A stretch of 64,000 nt of DNA from Type-B symbiont of Plautia stali (GCA_001485295.1 BBOA01000005.1:62001-126000); one strand, 5' to 3'. Counted from the stretch's first letter, positions 1 through 8,742 are shown. Program-made: numbers and translations. Notes: generated from the letters alone by a model not told the origin.

Positions 1-1
1 C

Positions 2-103
2 GCGAAGGTGCAGAAGGTGTCGGATCTCTTCAGCGAGCTGAAGATCCTGCCAAATAAGGTGAGTGTGGCAGCGATTACCGACCAGAGTCTGTTTCCGCGG
101 TAA
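2..103 (+). CDS. C-terminal fragment of a possible sulfonate/taurine-type periplasmic binding protein
   Basis: An open frame of 33 codons enters from the left edge and ends in TAA; its start lies outside the window. The residues (VQKVSDLF, then LKILPNKVSV) resemble the C-terminal helix and tail of SsuA/TauA-type substrate-binding proteins of ABC importers. The stretch is too short for a firm family call, and it may be the tail of a gene that is itself broken, as most transport genes nearby are. Confidence 0.35.
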   Translation, partial: AKVQKVSDLFSELKILPNKVSVAAITDQSLFPR

Positions 104-144
104 CGGGGAACGGGCGCTTTACCCATGCCATGTTGAACGGTATG

Positions 145-480
145 TCAATCGTTCAACAGCGTCTGACGCCGCGCCGCCAGCCCTTTAAAACGGCCAATCG
201 CCGAATAACTTGGATTAGTGCGCTTGTGCAGGTCGTCGAGCATCTGATGGCCGTGATCGGGACGCATCGGGATTGCATGCTTCTCGCCCACACGCCTGCG
301 ACGCTGCTCCTCCGCCAGAATCACCCAGATGACACCCGACCATATCGACGTCGCCCGCCAGATGGGTCGCCTCATGGTGGCTTCGCGCTGGGTGGCGTGC
401 AGATGGATAAAGTTGATGCGGTCCGCGAAGCGCGCCGCGATGGGGGCCCACTTGGCGTAAGTGCAGCAGCGGCTGCTGGG
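145..480 (-). pseudogene. uxuA: mannonate dehydratase (UxuA) C-terminal relic
   Basis: Reading the minus strand in two alternating frames recovers the C-terminal third of mannonate dehydratase, the enzyme that turns D-mannonate into 2-keto-3-deoxygluconate in hexuronate breakdown. One frame gives RFADRINFIHLHATQRE, the second EATHLAGDVDM, and the first resumes with IPMRPDHGHQMLDDLH and SAIGRFKGLA, so at least two compensating frameshifts are present. The HATQRE and RPDHGHQ segments are hallmark UxuA sequences. The N-terminal two thirds are missing. The neighbouring yhhT stop abuts the upstream side, suggesting that a deletion brought them together. Non-functional with high confidence. Confidence 0.8.
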
Positions 481-1527
481 CTAAATTTTCCGCTGCTTAG
501 GGCGGCCCGCGCCGAGCATGATCGCCAGTTGGCTGCCGCCCGGCGTGGTTTCCATCAGAATTTTCGTGATGCTGGTCAGCGGCACCGAAAGCAGCATGCC
601 GACCGGCCCCAGCAGCCAGCCCCAGAAGATCAGCGACAGAAACACCACTAGCGTCGACAATCCTAAGCCGCGCCCCATTACGCGCGGCTCCAGCATATTA
701 CCGAACACCATATGAATGGCGATAAACAGCACTGCTACCAGCATCGCGTCATAAGGGCTGTTGAGCAGCAGCGCCTGCAGCACCGGCGGAATGCCGGCGA
801 TGATCGGGCCGATATTGGGAATGTAATTGAGGATGAACGCCACTACGCCCCACAGCAGCGCGAACTTGATGTCGAGCAGGAACAGCGAGCCCAAGACCGC
901 CATGCTGGTAGCCAGGCTAATAAGCGTCTTCAGGGCCAGATAGTGCGTCACGCCTTTCAGCGCGCGGTGCAGACTAGCGATGCGGATCTGCGGGTTGGTC
1001 AGCGCGTTGCGCATTTTGTAGGGCAGATGGTGCACTTCAAACAGCATAAATACCACCGTCAGAATCAGTAGCACGAAATTGCTCATCATGCCGGAGAACT
1101 GCGTCAGCGCGACGGTGGCGAACGACATCAGCATATTGGGATCGAAGTGCTGTACCAGCGTCGTGGTCGAAACGTGAATACTGATACCAGCCGCCAGATG
1201 CTGCACCACGCTCATCTTCTGCTCCATGGTGGCGCGCAGCTGCGGGTAGAGATCGGAGAATTCGCTTACCGAGCTGGCCAGCACCGCGACCAGCAACAAA
1301 ATTACGATAAATATCACCGTAATCACCACCGTGATCGCCAGCCCACGCCACCAGCCGCGCCGCATCAGAAAGGTGACGATGGGATTGAGTACGATGGCGA
1401 AAAAGGCCGCTAGTAAAAACGGCACCATAATATCGGACGCGGCGCGGATACCGGCGAGAATAATCACTAGCATCGCCAGCTTAATCAGAATGCTCTGTCC
1501 TGTTTTTTCTTGCTGTAGTTCGCTCAT
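481..1527 (-). CDS. yhhT: YhhT, AI-2E family inner-membrane transporter
   Basis: A 348-residue polytopic membrane protein of the AI-2E transporter (UPF0118) superfamily, which also contains TqsA and PerM. Hydrophobic segments lie near residues 15-50, 60-85, 150-170 and through most of 205-330. The family signature GWLLGPVGMLLSVPLTS is present near the C-terminus. The N-terminus (KTGQSILIKLAMLVIILAGI), the segment LPYKMRNALTNPQI and the tail GGSQLAIMLGAGRPK fit YhhT better than its paralogue TqsA. The start is preceded by an AGGAG ribosome-binding site. In E. coli yhhT lies beside yhhS and dcrB, but here the iol cluster separates them. The substrate is not established. The reading frame is intact and of normal length. 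Confidence 0.92.
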   Translation of the reverse strand: MSELQQEKTGQSILIKLAMLVIILAGIRAASDIMVPFLLAAFFAIVLNPIVTFLMRRGWWRGLAITVVITVIFIVILLLVAVLASSVSEFSDLYPQLRATMEQKMSVVQHLAAGISIHVSTTTLVQHFDPNMLMSFATVALTQFSGMMSNFVLLILTVVFMLFEVHHLPYKMRNALTNPQIRIASLHRALKGVTHYLALKTLISLATSMAVLGSLFLLDIKFALLWGVVAFILNYIPNIGPIIAGIPPVLQALLLNSPYDAMLVAVLFIAIHMVFGNMLEPRVMGRGLGLSTLVVFLSLIFWGWLLGPVGMLLSVPLTSITKILMETTPGGSQLAIMLGAGRPKQRKI

Positions 1528-1621
1528 TCACTCTCCTGAAAAGCCAAACCGCAAAGAATAGTATAGCCGATGGGGAATTAAACACCTGATTCTGTTATGA
1601 AAGCACAGCGATATTTAGACT

Positions 1622-2690
1622 TTTTTACTGCGTTGTACCAGCGCAGTCGCACTGAGCATCAGCGCCAGCATGGCGAATGAGGTGACGGTCGCCATCGTCA
1701 TGCCTTGTCCCACCGAGCCTTGTTCGAACTGCCGCCAGATAAACAGGGCAACGGTTTACGTCCCAGCGGACGCGAGCAACAGCGAGGTCACCACCTCGCG
1801 CGAGGCGATGGCGAACACCATCATCATTGCCGCCAGCAGGCTGGGCGCAACTAGCGGAAGCACCACCAGACGCAGCGCCTACCGGCGAGACGCGCTGGTA
1901 GGCGCGCCGCTGACGTAGCGCACCGGCCAGAGCGCAGTAAGAGAACAGCAGGATCGCCAGCGTGTTATAGGACAAAATCGGCCAGAAGCTGCGGTTTCAG
2001 AGCAGGATCAGCTTGACGCCGATTACCACGCCGGGGATAGCCGGAGGCAGCAGCGCTAGGCTGTTAAGCAGCGTCAGCGCGCAGCGTTTGCCCTTCGCCA
2101 CGCGCTAGGTCACGAAAAAACCGAGCGTGCCGGTGAGGATCGCCGCGGCCAGCGCCACGAGGTTTAACAGTAGCGCTGCGCCAAGCAGATTGATCGGCCA
2201 GTCTGACAGCTTCCTTGTCGATCGCCAGCGTAAAGGCCAGCAGCGTGCCGCCCATGCCAGCCGCTGGCCGCTCGCCATTAGCGCTCGTGATACGGAGAAA
2301 TAGACCAATGGGAAAATATTGACCGTCATCACCAGCGTGATGCCGCTGGCGCTGAACAGCAGGCTCTCCAGATGGATGTTGGTCAGCTAATGCACATAGC
2401 CGTTGCGTTGCAGCGCCAGTGTCTAGTTCAGCACCGCGATATAGGGGGGTCAGAAAGACACTAGAAATAATCCATCCCACAGCGCGACGCCGAGGCCGAC
2501 CTGCAGCGTGCCGTGTCCCATCGACAGCAGCGCGTCATGCACTAACAGGTGCGGTAGCGCGCTGAACACGCCCTGCCAGCTTCCCGTGCCCAGCTGTGGA
2601 AATAATCGCCTGCAGTACGATAAACAGCAGCGGCAGCGTTACGAGCACGCTCAGCGCCAGCAGAATCAGACCGTTCAGGGCGCGAGATAT
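1622..2690 (-). pseudogene. ABC importer permease relic (two-domain Fe3+/phosphonate type)
   Basis: The minus strand encodes a decayed binding-protein-dependent transport permease. Pieces recovered in three frames, from N- to C-terminus, include LPHLLVHDALLSMGHGTLQVGLGVAL, MMTVNIFPLVYFSVSRALMASGQRL (first permease-type loop), LLPPAIPGVVIGVKL, and LRLVVLPLVAPSLLAAMMMV with VVTSLLLASAGTSTVALFIW near the end. Two permease domains in one chain is typical of FbpB/AfuB or 2-aminoethylphosphonate importers. Several TAG/TAA codons and frameshifts break it. It lies just downstream of the binding-protein relic on the same strand, so the two formed an operon; no ATPase gene remains here. Confidence 0.72.
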
Positions 2691-2694
2691 CTTA

Positions 2695-3691
2695 CTATCC
2701 GAATAGCGTCGCGAAGTTCTTCAGAATCAATGCGCGATTAGCGTTACCTTCCTGCTGCGTCGGCAGCAGCCAAATCTCGGTAATCAGCGGACACTGCGCT
2801 TTGATATCGGTGCGCGCCGGCATCAGCCACGCCTTCGCCACCTTGTTACTGCCCCTCGTCAGAGAGCACGTAATCAACGAATTTTTTCGCTTCGTCGAGT
2901 CGACATGCTGACTGCTTTTGAGGATAATCATCGGACGCGGCGCGACCACAGTGCCGCTTTCCGGGAAAATCACCTTCACCGTTTTGCCCTGAGCGATAGT
3001 GTTGTAGGTGACATAATCCACTGCGCCAAATATTGTAGCCTTCACCCCCTGCAAAACCGGGGTGACTGCCTGCGCATTCGGACCTCTAATGACTATGACT
3101 ATCCTGTCCTCTTTTTCATCTGCTGAAAAAGCGTCTAGGCCTTTTCGCTTTCGCTGTTTTGCAGCCTTATCAACAGATCGAGCGACGCGCCGGAGAGTGC
3201 CGGATCGGGCATGGTCACCTTGTCTTTAAACGCTGGGCCGGTGAGATCCCGCCAGTTTTTCGTTTCCGGAGTGCCGCTTTAGCTGTTCCAGACGATGCCG
3301 AGCACGGAAATGCCTTGCGCCACATAGTCGGCAGTTTTAAACGCGTCCGGCATCTTTGCGGCGTTGCGACTTCGATAGGGCAAGGAGCCAGCCGCGTTGC
3401 TGCAAATCTTCGGTGGTGTCCCAGGAGGCGGAAACCAGCACGTCCGCCTGGCGGACTCGCCTGCTCAGCCTCCAGCCATGCTATCACTTTCCCGGCAGTG
3501 GCCTAGAAAATATTCACTTTAATGCCGCTCTGCTTTTCGAAACCGGTCGCGAGGCTTTTCGCCAGCGAGCCGGGGCCGGCGATATAGTACTGGCGACTCT
3601 GCTGAGCCGGTCTCACGCCAGACGCTATGCGGCCGAATAACTTGGTGGTGCTGGGGCTGGCGGTCGTCAGCTTGTTGCATATCGACCGCAT
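2695..3691 (-). pseudogene. ABC importer periplasmic binding protein relic
   Basis: Segments in several minus-strand frames reconstruct a family-1 extracellular solute-binding protein. The mature N-terminus reads YYIAGPGSLAKSLATGFEKQ then SGIKVNIF. The middle includes SASWDTTEDLQQRGWLL, and the C-terminal lobe reads GVKATIFGAVDYVTYNTIAQ, then PESGTVVAPRPMIILKSS and NKVAKAWLMPARTDI. This is the type that feeds iron(III) or phosphonate permeases, in keeping with the permease relic immediately downstream. Frameshifts are numerous, and the signal peptide region is degraded. The substrate cannot be told from the sequence. Confidence 0.72.
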
Positions 3692-4299
3692 CCGGCGGTG
3701 AAGGGCAGCCGCACGCGGCCGTACGTGCTCGGCAAGATCTACGGCTTTGGCCTGATTCTGGCGATGGGATCGGCCGGGTTCGGTGTGATCGCCACCTTAT
3801 TACCCTGTTCTATCAGGCAAAAGGCTGGGACGGCGCCGCTTTCGCGCTGACGCTGTTTAGCGCTACCTTCGTCGGCACGCGCTTGCTGTTCCCTAACGCG
3901 ATTAACCGTTTCGGCGGGCTGCGCGTCGCCAGCGCCTGTCTGGCGGTAGAGGCGATTGGCCTGTTTCTGGTGGCTGTTTCTGGTGGCGGGCGCGTTCGAA
4001 CCCTAGATGGCGAAAACCGGCGCGCTATTGACCGGCGCGGGCTTCTCACTGGTTTTCCCACACTGGGCGTGGTGGTAGCGGTGCCGGAAGCGAATTAGGG
4101 CAGCGTGCTGGCGATCTATACCGCCTTTATGAATCCCGCGCTGGGGATCACCGGCCCGGTAGCGGGGTTTATCATGAGCTTCGCCGGTGTGCCGCTGGCC
4201 TATCTGCTGGCGGCGCTGCTGGTCTGCTAGGGACTGTTTTGCACAGTGCGGCTGGTCCGGCGCGGGCCAGAGGCGTCGGTAGAAGCGAAAGAGAGCTAA
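3660..4299 (+). pseudogene. yhhS: YhhS MFS transporter, C-terminal half relic
   Basis: The plus strand carries the second half of the major-facilitator transporter YhhS (arabinose efflux-like family): RPYVLGKIYGFGLILAMGSA, YQAKGWDGAAFALTLFSAT, FVGTRLLFPNAINRFGGLRV, TGAGFSLVFPTLGVVV and GITGPVAGFIMSFAGVPLAY. The frame breaks near 3800 (GVIATLI) and near 3975. It also carries TAG codons at the former Gln in EANQGS and at a Trp near the end. The N-terminal six helices are gone, so the transporter is dead. It ends convergently with iolI. YhhS normally neighbours yhhT and dcrB, which supports a deletion across this junction. Confidence 0.83.
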
Positions 4300-4323
4300 A
4301 AAAAACGGCCTCCGACCGAGGCC
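4298..4323 (-). terminator. rho-independent terminator of iolI
   Basis: A 6-bp GC stem (GGCCTC/GAGGCC) with a 5-nt loop is followed on the minus strand by a run of eight U. It lies 68 bp past the iolI stop and overlaps the last codon of the yhhS relic. Confidence 0.75.
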
Positions 4324-4390
4324 AAAACGTGTCTCAAGACACAGATAAGGGTAAGGCGACGCGGCGAGCAAGCGGCCCGCCGAGTATGTA

Positions 4391-5206
4391 TCAGGCCTGC
4401 AGCAGGGCTATGCTGTGACGGATCTGGCGCTTGATTTCCGCCGGGGTCCAGCTGTTAAGTTCAGAAGAGAAAGGCTCGAAGGAGTAGACGCCTCTATAGC
4501 CTAGCATCTCCAGTCTTTTTACCTGCGCCACGCTGTTCAGCACGTCCCGATCGCTGAGCATAATGCGCTCTTCATCGATCAGTTTGGCGGTGGCGCGCCT
4601 GTCTTCCACGCCTGAGAGATGCACCAAGCCAATCATCTCGACGTCGATCTCCGCCGGAAACTTCTGCTCGGCGTTTTCATACAGATGATGGTGGAAGGTG
4701 TCGATCACCAGCCTGAAAGGCGCCTGCGCGGCGCGGATCAGCTGCTGCGCCTGTACCGCCGAACGCAGCGAGCTGACCGGAAAACCCAGCGGCTCTACCA
4801 GTCCCTGAATCCCGTGCTGCGCAAAGCACGGCGCCTGCGCGGCGATCGCCGCCAGCGTTTTTTCCGGCGTGATGTCGACGCCTTCGCTTAGCGGGCACAT
4901 CACCAGCGCTTGCGCGCCGATCGCCTGCGCGTCCTGCAGCATCGCGTCGGTTTTCGTCAGCAGCGCATCGTCAACGCGGTTAAACGGGTAGAGCGCGTTG
5001 ATGGTGACCACCTCAATGTCATATTTCGCGATCAGCGCGCGCGTCTCTTCATATGTTAGGTCATCGCACACCTTGCCGCTCGGCATGTCGTTGCGCAGCT
5101 CCACTTTGCGCAGGCCCAGCAGATGAACTAGCTGGAAAAACGCTTCCAGAGAAAGAGTCGGCGCGATTTTACGGTTAATACAGAAACGGGTCAGTTCAAT
5201 GGCCAT
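4391..5206 (-). CDS. iolI: IolI-type sugar isomerase/epimerase (probable inosose isomerase)
   Basis: A 271-residue xylose-isomerase-like TIM-barrel protein. It has the usual metal-site residues of the family: VELRND near the N-terminus, VEPLGF mid-chain, VIDTFHHH and GLVHLSGVED. Such enzymes in iol clusters (IolI/IolH) interconvert 2-keto-myo-inositol and 1-keto-D-chiro-inositol, linking other inositol stereoisomers to the IolE route. The gene is divergent from iolA across 401 bp containing candidate operators, which supports co-regulation. The frame is intact and is followed by a good terminator. The exact assignment (IolI rather than IolH) rests on resemblance and context. Confidence 0.75.
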   Translation of the reverse strand: MAIELTRFCINRKIAPTLSLEAFFQLVHLLGLRKVELRNDMPSGKVCDDLTYEETRALIAKYDIEVVTINALYPFNRVDDALLTKTDAMLQDAQAIGAQALVMCPLSEGVDITPEKTLAAIAAQAPCFAQHGIQGLVEPLGFPVSSLRSAVQAQQLIRAAQAPFRLVIDTFHHHLYENAEQKFPAEIDVEMIGLVHLSGVEDRRATAKLIDEERIMLSDRDVLNSVAQVKRLEMLGYRGVYSFEPFSSELNSWTPAEIKRQIRHSIALLQA

Positions 5207-5607
5207 GCTACGGCTCCTGTAACGTGCAAGCGGATAAGAGAGTAAACTAAAGCCAAAAAAACATTTATTTCATAATTATGAAAATATGGAATTTGAAGGT
5301 TGAGATTTACCTCTCAATAATTCCACTTTTCGCCTTGGCAACGCTTCGCTTATACTGTTTTCGTAGCGAAAAAGCGGCCGCAACAAGCTGTGACAGGGCG
5401 CTGCTGCCAGTCAGTACACGGTTTTTCGCCGCAGCGGTAAAAATGCGATCCACACCGCTAAAAGAGAATTTTTCAAAAACTTTTTTGAAAAATTTATTTC
5501 ACTGTGATAGATTCATAGCACGCTTTCGGTTTTGCCTAGTCAAATGGCGTGGCGCCACGCTAAGGCTTTGCAGGGAACTCTCACATTTTAAAAGGCAAGG
5601 CTATGTA
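5207..5607. promoter_or_regulatory. divergent iolI/iolA control region with AT-rich palindromes
   Basis: This 401-bp intergenic region has no gene. It holds two A/T-rich inverted repeats: TTTCATAATTATGAAA around 5268-5283, and a 26-bp near-perfect palindrome at 5468-5493 with arms ATTTTTCAAAAA and TTTTTGAAAAAT. The second runs into GAAAAATTTATTTCA. Similar GAAAATTTCATTT words precede iolR and iolD/iolC, so a shared IolR operator is likely by inference. A long in-frame extension upstream of iolA crosses this region but has no coding character. Confidence 0.45.
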
Positions 5608-7113
5608 ATGAACATTATAGGAAACTTCATTGGCGGTCAGATTACCCACAGCGCCAGCAACGAAACCATCCCTGTTTATGACCCGGCGACCGGCAAAGTG
5701 GTGGGTGAGCTGACGCAGAGCACCGGCGCGGAAGTCGCGGAAGCGATTAAAGTGGCGCATGAAGCCTTTCCCGCCTGGTCGAAAACCTCGCCGCTGCGCC
5801 GCGCCCGCGTTCTGTTTAACTTCAAGGCGCTGATGGAACAGCATCGCGACGAGCTGGCCGAGCTGATTGTGTCCGAGCATGGTAAAGTGTGGTCGGATGC
5901 GCAGGGCGAGCTGACGCGCGGGCTAGAAGTGGTGGAATTCGCCTGCGGCATTCCGCATCTGATTAAGGGCGAATACTCGGCCAGCGTCGGCACCGGCGTT
6001 GACAGCTACTCGCTGATGCAGCCGGTTGGCGTGGTGGCGGGCATTACGCCGTTTAACTTTCCGGCGATGGTGCCGCTGTGGATGTTCCCTATCGCGCTCG
6101 CCTGCGGTAACACATTTGTGCTGAAACCGCCCGCGCTCGATCCCTCTGCGTCGGTGCGTATGGCAGAGCTGCTGAAAGAGGCGGGACTGCCGGACGGCGT
6201 GTTTAACGTGGTACACTCCTCTAACGAAGACGCCGAGCAGCTCTATAAAGATCCGCGCATCGCCGCGGTGAGCTTCGTCGGCTCTTCCGACGTCGCCGAG
6301 CATATCTATAAAACCGCCAGCGCCCACGGTAAACGCGTGCAGGCGTTCGGCGCGGCGAAAAACCACGCTATCGTGATGCCGGACGCCGATCTCGACGCTA
6401 CGGTAAACGCCATTATGGGTGGCGCCTTCGGCTCCGCCGGCGAGCGCTGCATGGCCCTGCCGGTGGTGGTCGCGGTAGGCGACGACACCGCCGACAAGCT
6501 GATTGCTCGTCTGACGCCGTTAATCAACGCGCTGCGCGTCGGACCCGGTATCAACAAAGGCGCGGAAGAGAATGAGATGGGACCGGTAGTCTCCACCGCG
6601 CACCGGAAAAAGGTGCTAGGCTATATCGACAAGGGCGAGCAGGAGGGCGCGAAGCTGGTGGTCGACGGCCGCAGCTTCCAGGTACTAGGCCATGCGGAAG
6701 GTTACTATGTCGGCGTCACGCTGTTCGACAACGTGACACCAGAGATGACCATCTGGCGCGAAGAGATCTTCGGACCGGTGCTGAGCATTATGCGTGCGCC
6801 GGACTACGCTAGCGCGCTGCAGCTGGTAAACAGCCATAAGTTCGGTAATGGCAGCGCCATTTTCACCAGCAACGGCAATACCGCGCGCGAGTTTGTGCAG
6901 GACGTGGAAGCGGGCATGGTCGGCGTCAATGTGCCGGTGCCGGTGCCGATGGCGTTTCACAGCTTCGGCGGCTGGAAGCGTTCGGTGTTCGGCGCGCTCA
7001 ACATGCACGGCCCGGATGGCGTACGCTTCTATACCCGCATGAAAACCGTCACGGCGCGCTGGTCGAGCGGTCAGCAGACGGTATCGGAATTCAGCATGCC
7101 GACTCTGAGCTGA
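5608..7113 (+). CDS. iolA: methylmalonate/malonate-semialdehyde dehydrogenase (acylating)
   Basis: A 501-residue CoA-acylating aldehyde dehydrogenase (MmsA/IolA), the last step of inositol breakdown. It converts malonate semialdehyde, NAD+ and CoA to acetyl-CoA and CO2. The NAD-binding segment GITPFNFPAMVPLWMFPIA and the catalytic Cys in GSAGERCMALP (about residue 281) are present, as is FGAAKNHAIVMPDAD. An in-frame upstream start at 5278 exists, but homology begins at MNIIGNFIGG. The ATG at 5608, behind an AAGGCAAGG ribosome-binding site, gives the normal family length. The frame is intact. A strong hairpin with a U-tract follows the gene, and iolB lies just beyond it on the same strand. Confidence 0.95.
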   Translation: MNIIGNFIGGQITHSASNETIPVYDPATGKVVGELTQSTGAEVAEAIKVAHEAFPAWSKTSPLRRARVLFNFKALMEQHRDELAELIVSEHGKVWSDAQGELTRGLEVVEFACGIPHLIKGEYSASVGTGVDSYSLMQPVGVVAGITPFNFPAMVPLWMFPIALACGNTFVLKPPALDPSASVRMAELLKEAGLPDGVFNVVHSSNEDAEQLYKDPRIAAVSFVGSSDVAEHIYKTASAHGKRVQAFGAAKNHAIVMPDADLDATVNAIMGGAFGSAGERCMALPVVVAVGDDTADKLIARLTPLINALRVGPGINKGAEENEMGPVVSTAHRKKVLGYIDKGEQEGAKLVVDGRSFQVLGHAEGYYVGVTLFDNVTPEMTIWREEIFGPVLSIMRAPDYASALQLVNSHKFGNGSAIFTSNGNTAREFVQDVEAGMVGVNVPVPVPMAFHSFGGWKRSVFGALNMHGPDGVRFYTRMKTVTARWSSGQQTVSEFSMPTLS

Positions 7114-7133
7114 GCGGCCGCATCATCATGACA

Positions 7134-7170
7134 GCTACAGGCCAGCGACGACGCGCCTGTAGCCTTTTTA
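7134..7170 (+). terminator. rho-independent terminator between iolA and iolB
   Basis: A perfect 9-bp stem (GCTACAGGC/GCCTGTAGC) with a 12-nt loop is followed by CTTTTTA. It starts 20 bp after the iolA stop and ends 29 bp before the iolB start, so it should cut iolB expression relative to iolA unless iolB has its own promoter. Confidence 0.8.
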
Positions 7171-7199
7171 TTTTCAGGCTAAAAGGGAGGAGGGTGGGG

Positions 7200-8015
7200 A
7201 TGTCTTTTCTTGCAAAAGCGCAGCAGCCGGACGCCAGCGGTCGTATCCAGCACATTACGCCGGAAAGCGCGGGCTGGTTCTATGCCGGCTTTGACGCTTA
7301 CCTGCTGAAAAAGGGAAAAACCCTGCGGCTGAGCAGCGGGCACAAAGAGCTATGCTTGGTGCTGGTCGCGGGGCTTGCCTCGGTGAAAACGCGCCACGCG
7401 GAATTTCTTAGTATCGGCAAGCGCATGTCGCCATTTGAGCGCATGCCGCCTTACTCCGTGTATGTGCCGCACGACGACGAGGTCGAGATCGTTGCTAACA
7501 GCGATCTGGAGCTGGCAGTTTGTAACGCGCCGGGTCAGGGCAATCTGCCGGCGCGCCTGATTGCCCCATCCGACGTCGGCGTCGAGCATCGCGGCAAAGG
7601 GCGCAATCAGCGACTGGTGCATAACATTCTACCGGACGACAAATCAGCTGACAGCCTGCTGGTGGTAGAGGTCTACACCAACGAGGGCAATACTAGCTCC
7701 TATCCGAGTCATAAGCACGACGATGAAAACAGCGAAAACGAAACCTATCTGGAAGAGACTTACTATCACTGTTTCGATCCTGAGCAAGGCTTTGCGATGC
7801 AGCGCGTTTACACCGACGACCTCTCGGTTAACGAATGTATGGCGCCCTATAACCGTGACGTGGTGACCGTGCCGCGCGGCTACCATCCGGTCGCCACCAT
7901 TGCCGGTTACAACAACTACTACCTGAACGTGATGGCCGGCCCGGTGCGTTTGTGGAAATTTACTTGGGAGAAAGATCACGCTTGGGTCAACAGCGATAAC
8001 TATCCGCGTGGTTAG
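7200..8015 (+). CDS. iolB: 5-deoxy-glucuronate isomerase
   Basis: A 271-residue bicupin of the KduI/IolB family that isomerises 5-deoxy-D-glucuronate to 2-deoxy-5-keto-D-gluconate, between IolD and IolC in inositol breakdown. The metal-binding cupin motif YPSHKHDDEN, followed by ETYLEETYYHCF, is intact. The C-terminal LWKFTWEKDHAWVN is typical of the family. The start is the ATG at 7200, preceded by a strong GGGAGGAGGG site; an earlier in-frame ATG at 7128 overlaps the terminator and adds non-homologous residues. Length is normal and no lesion is seen. The gene is followed by a long inverted repeat. Confidence 0.94.
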   Translation: MSFLAKAQQPDASGRIQHITPESAGWFYAGFDAYLLKKGKTLRLSSGHKELCLVLVAGLASVKTRHAEFLSIGKRMSPFERMPPYSVYVPHDDEVEIVANSDLELAVCNAPGQGNLPARLIAPSDVGVEHRGKGRNQRLVHNILPDDKSADSLLVVEVYTNEGNTSSYPSHKHDDENSENETYLEETYYHCFDPEQGFAMQRVYTDDLSVNECMAPYNRDVVTVPRGYHPVATIAGYNNYYLNVMAGPVRLWKFTWEKDHAWVNSDNYPRG

Positions 8016-8038
8016 CGGCTACGGCATTCATGCTAGCT

Positions 8039-8100
8039 AATCAGGTTTCGGTCGTCGTCTTTGAGTTATTAACTCAAACGACGACGACCGAAACCTGATT
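8039..8100. repeat. 62-bp near-perfect inverted repeat
   Basis: Left arm 8039-8067 (29 nt) and right arm 8071-8100 (30 nt) are reverse complements except for one unpaired base, separated by the trinucleotide ATT. The arms start with AATCAGGTTTCGG and contain a GTC/GAC triplet run. Without a U-tract it is a poor rho-independent terminator. It lies between iolB and the hicAB relic, so it may be a folded mobile-element end, a protein-protected cruciform, or the product of template switching. Confidence 0.9.
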
Positions 8101-8102
8101 AT

Positions 8103-8314
8103 TGTTACCACATTAGCAAACAGGATGACGTGATTAGTTTTATCGATAAATTAGGCAGAAAGTGAAAAAAGGTAACGGCTTGCGGTTTAAGCTCATCTTA
8201 ATGGGGACGGTTTATCAAACCCATCAACCGCATCCGGGCAACGAAATGAATAAAGGGGCGGTAAACGGCCCACGCGAATGGTTTAAAAATGTCATCGGAG
8301 TCGAAAATGATTAA
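8103..8314 (+). pseudogene. HicA-family toxin relic
   Basis: The last 50 or so codons of this stretch (KKGNGLRFKLILMGTVYQTH, then PHPGNEMNKGAVN and EWFKNVIGVEND before TAA) resemble the C-terminal half of a HicA-type mRNA-interferase toxin, which has a double-stranded-RNA-binding-like fold. The catalytic His-containing PHPGNE segment is kept. Upstream, the frame is closed by stops and no start is visible. It sits 12 bp before the hicB relic in normal toxin-first order. The call rests on order and motif resemblance, not a search. Confidence 0.5.
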
Positions 8315-8326
8315 AGGCAGCAATAC

Positions 8327-8700
8327 ATGACTATTGAAGGCCATCCTGCTTCAGTCACCTACGAAGCGGAAATAAAAGCGTTTCGCGGTAAGTTTCTCGA
8401 CGCGACCAGCTACTGCGATTTTGTCACCAGCAGCATCGAAGGACTGGAAAGAGAAGGGAAAATTTCACTGGCGGACTACATTGAAACCTGTGAGTAGAAG
8501 GGCATTGCACCTTTCCAGCAGGAAGAGAAGCTAAAATCCTTTACGCTTCTCTCCCGGCTAGCTAGAAGCTAGCCTGAACGCTGCGACTAAGTCGCACTAT
8601 GTATCGAAAGACCATTGTATCGTTCATCTTCTTTAGCGCGAGCTTAAATAACGCGCGCAGCGTAGCTATTATGCTGCTGATGGATAATGGAAGGCGGGAA
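8327..8700 (+). pseudogene. hicB: HicB-family antitoxin relic
   Basis: From an ATG at 8327 the frame gives 56 residues: MTIEGHPASVTYEAEIKAFR, then GKFLDATSYCDFVTSSIEGL and KISLADYIETCE. This matches the RNase-H-like N-terminal domain of HicB antitoxins, which neutralise HicA. A TAG at 8495-8497 ends it. Beyond the stop the same frame continues with KGIAPFQQEEKLKSFTL, and shifted frames give remnants of the ribbon-helix-helix DNA-binding tail. The antitoxin is therefore truncated, together with its toxin; the module is dead. Confidence 0.65.
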
Positions 8701-8742
8701 GCGACCGTTCACTCCCACACTAAACCATTACCTAAATGATTT

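Noticed and set aside
5278-5607. A 110-codon N-terminal extension of iolA.
   Set aside because: It crosses the regulatory palindromes, has no family similarity, and the ATG at 5608 gives the normal length with a ribosome-binding site.
8039-8100. The long inverted repeat as a plain rho-independent terminator of iolB.
   Set aside because: No U-tract follows on either strand and the stem is far longer and more perfect than usual; left as an unexplained repeat.
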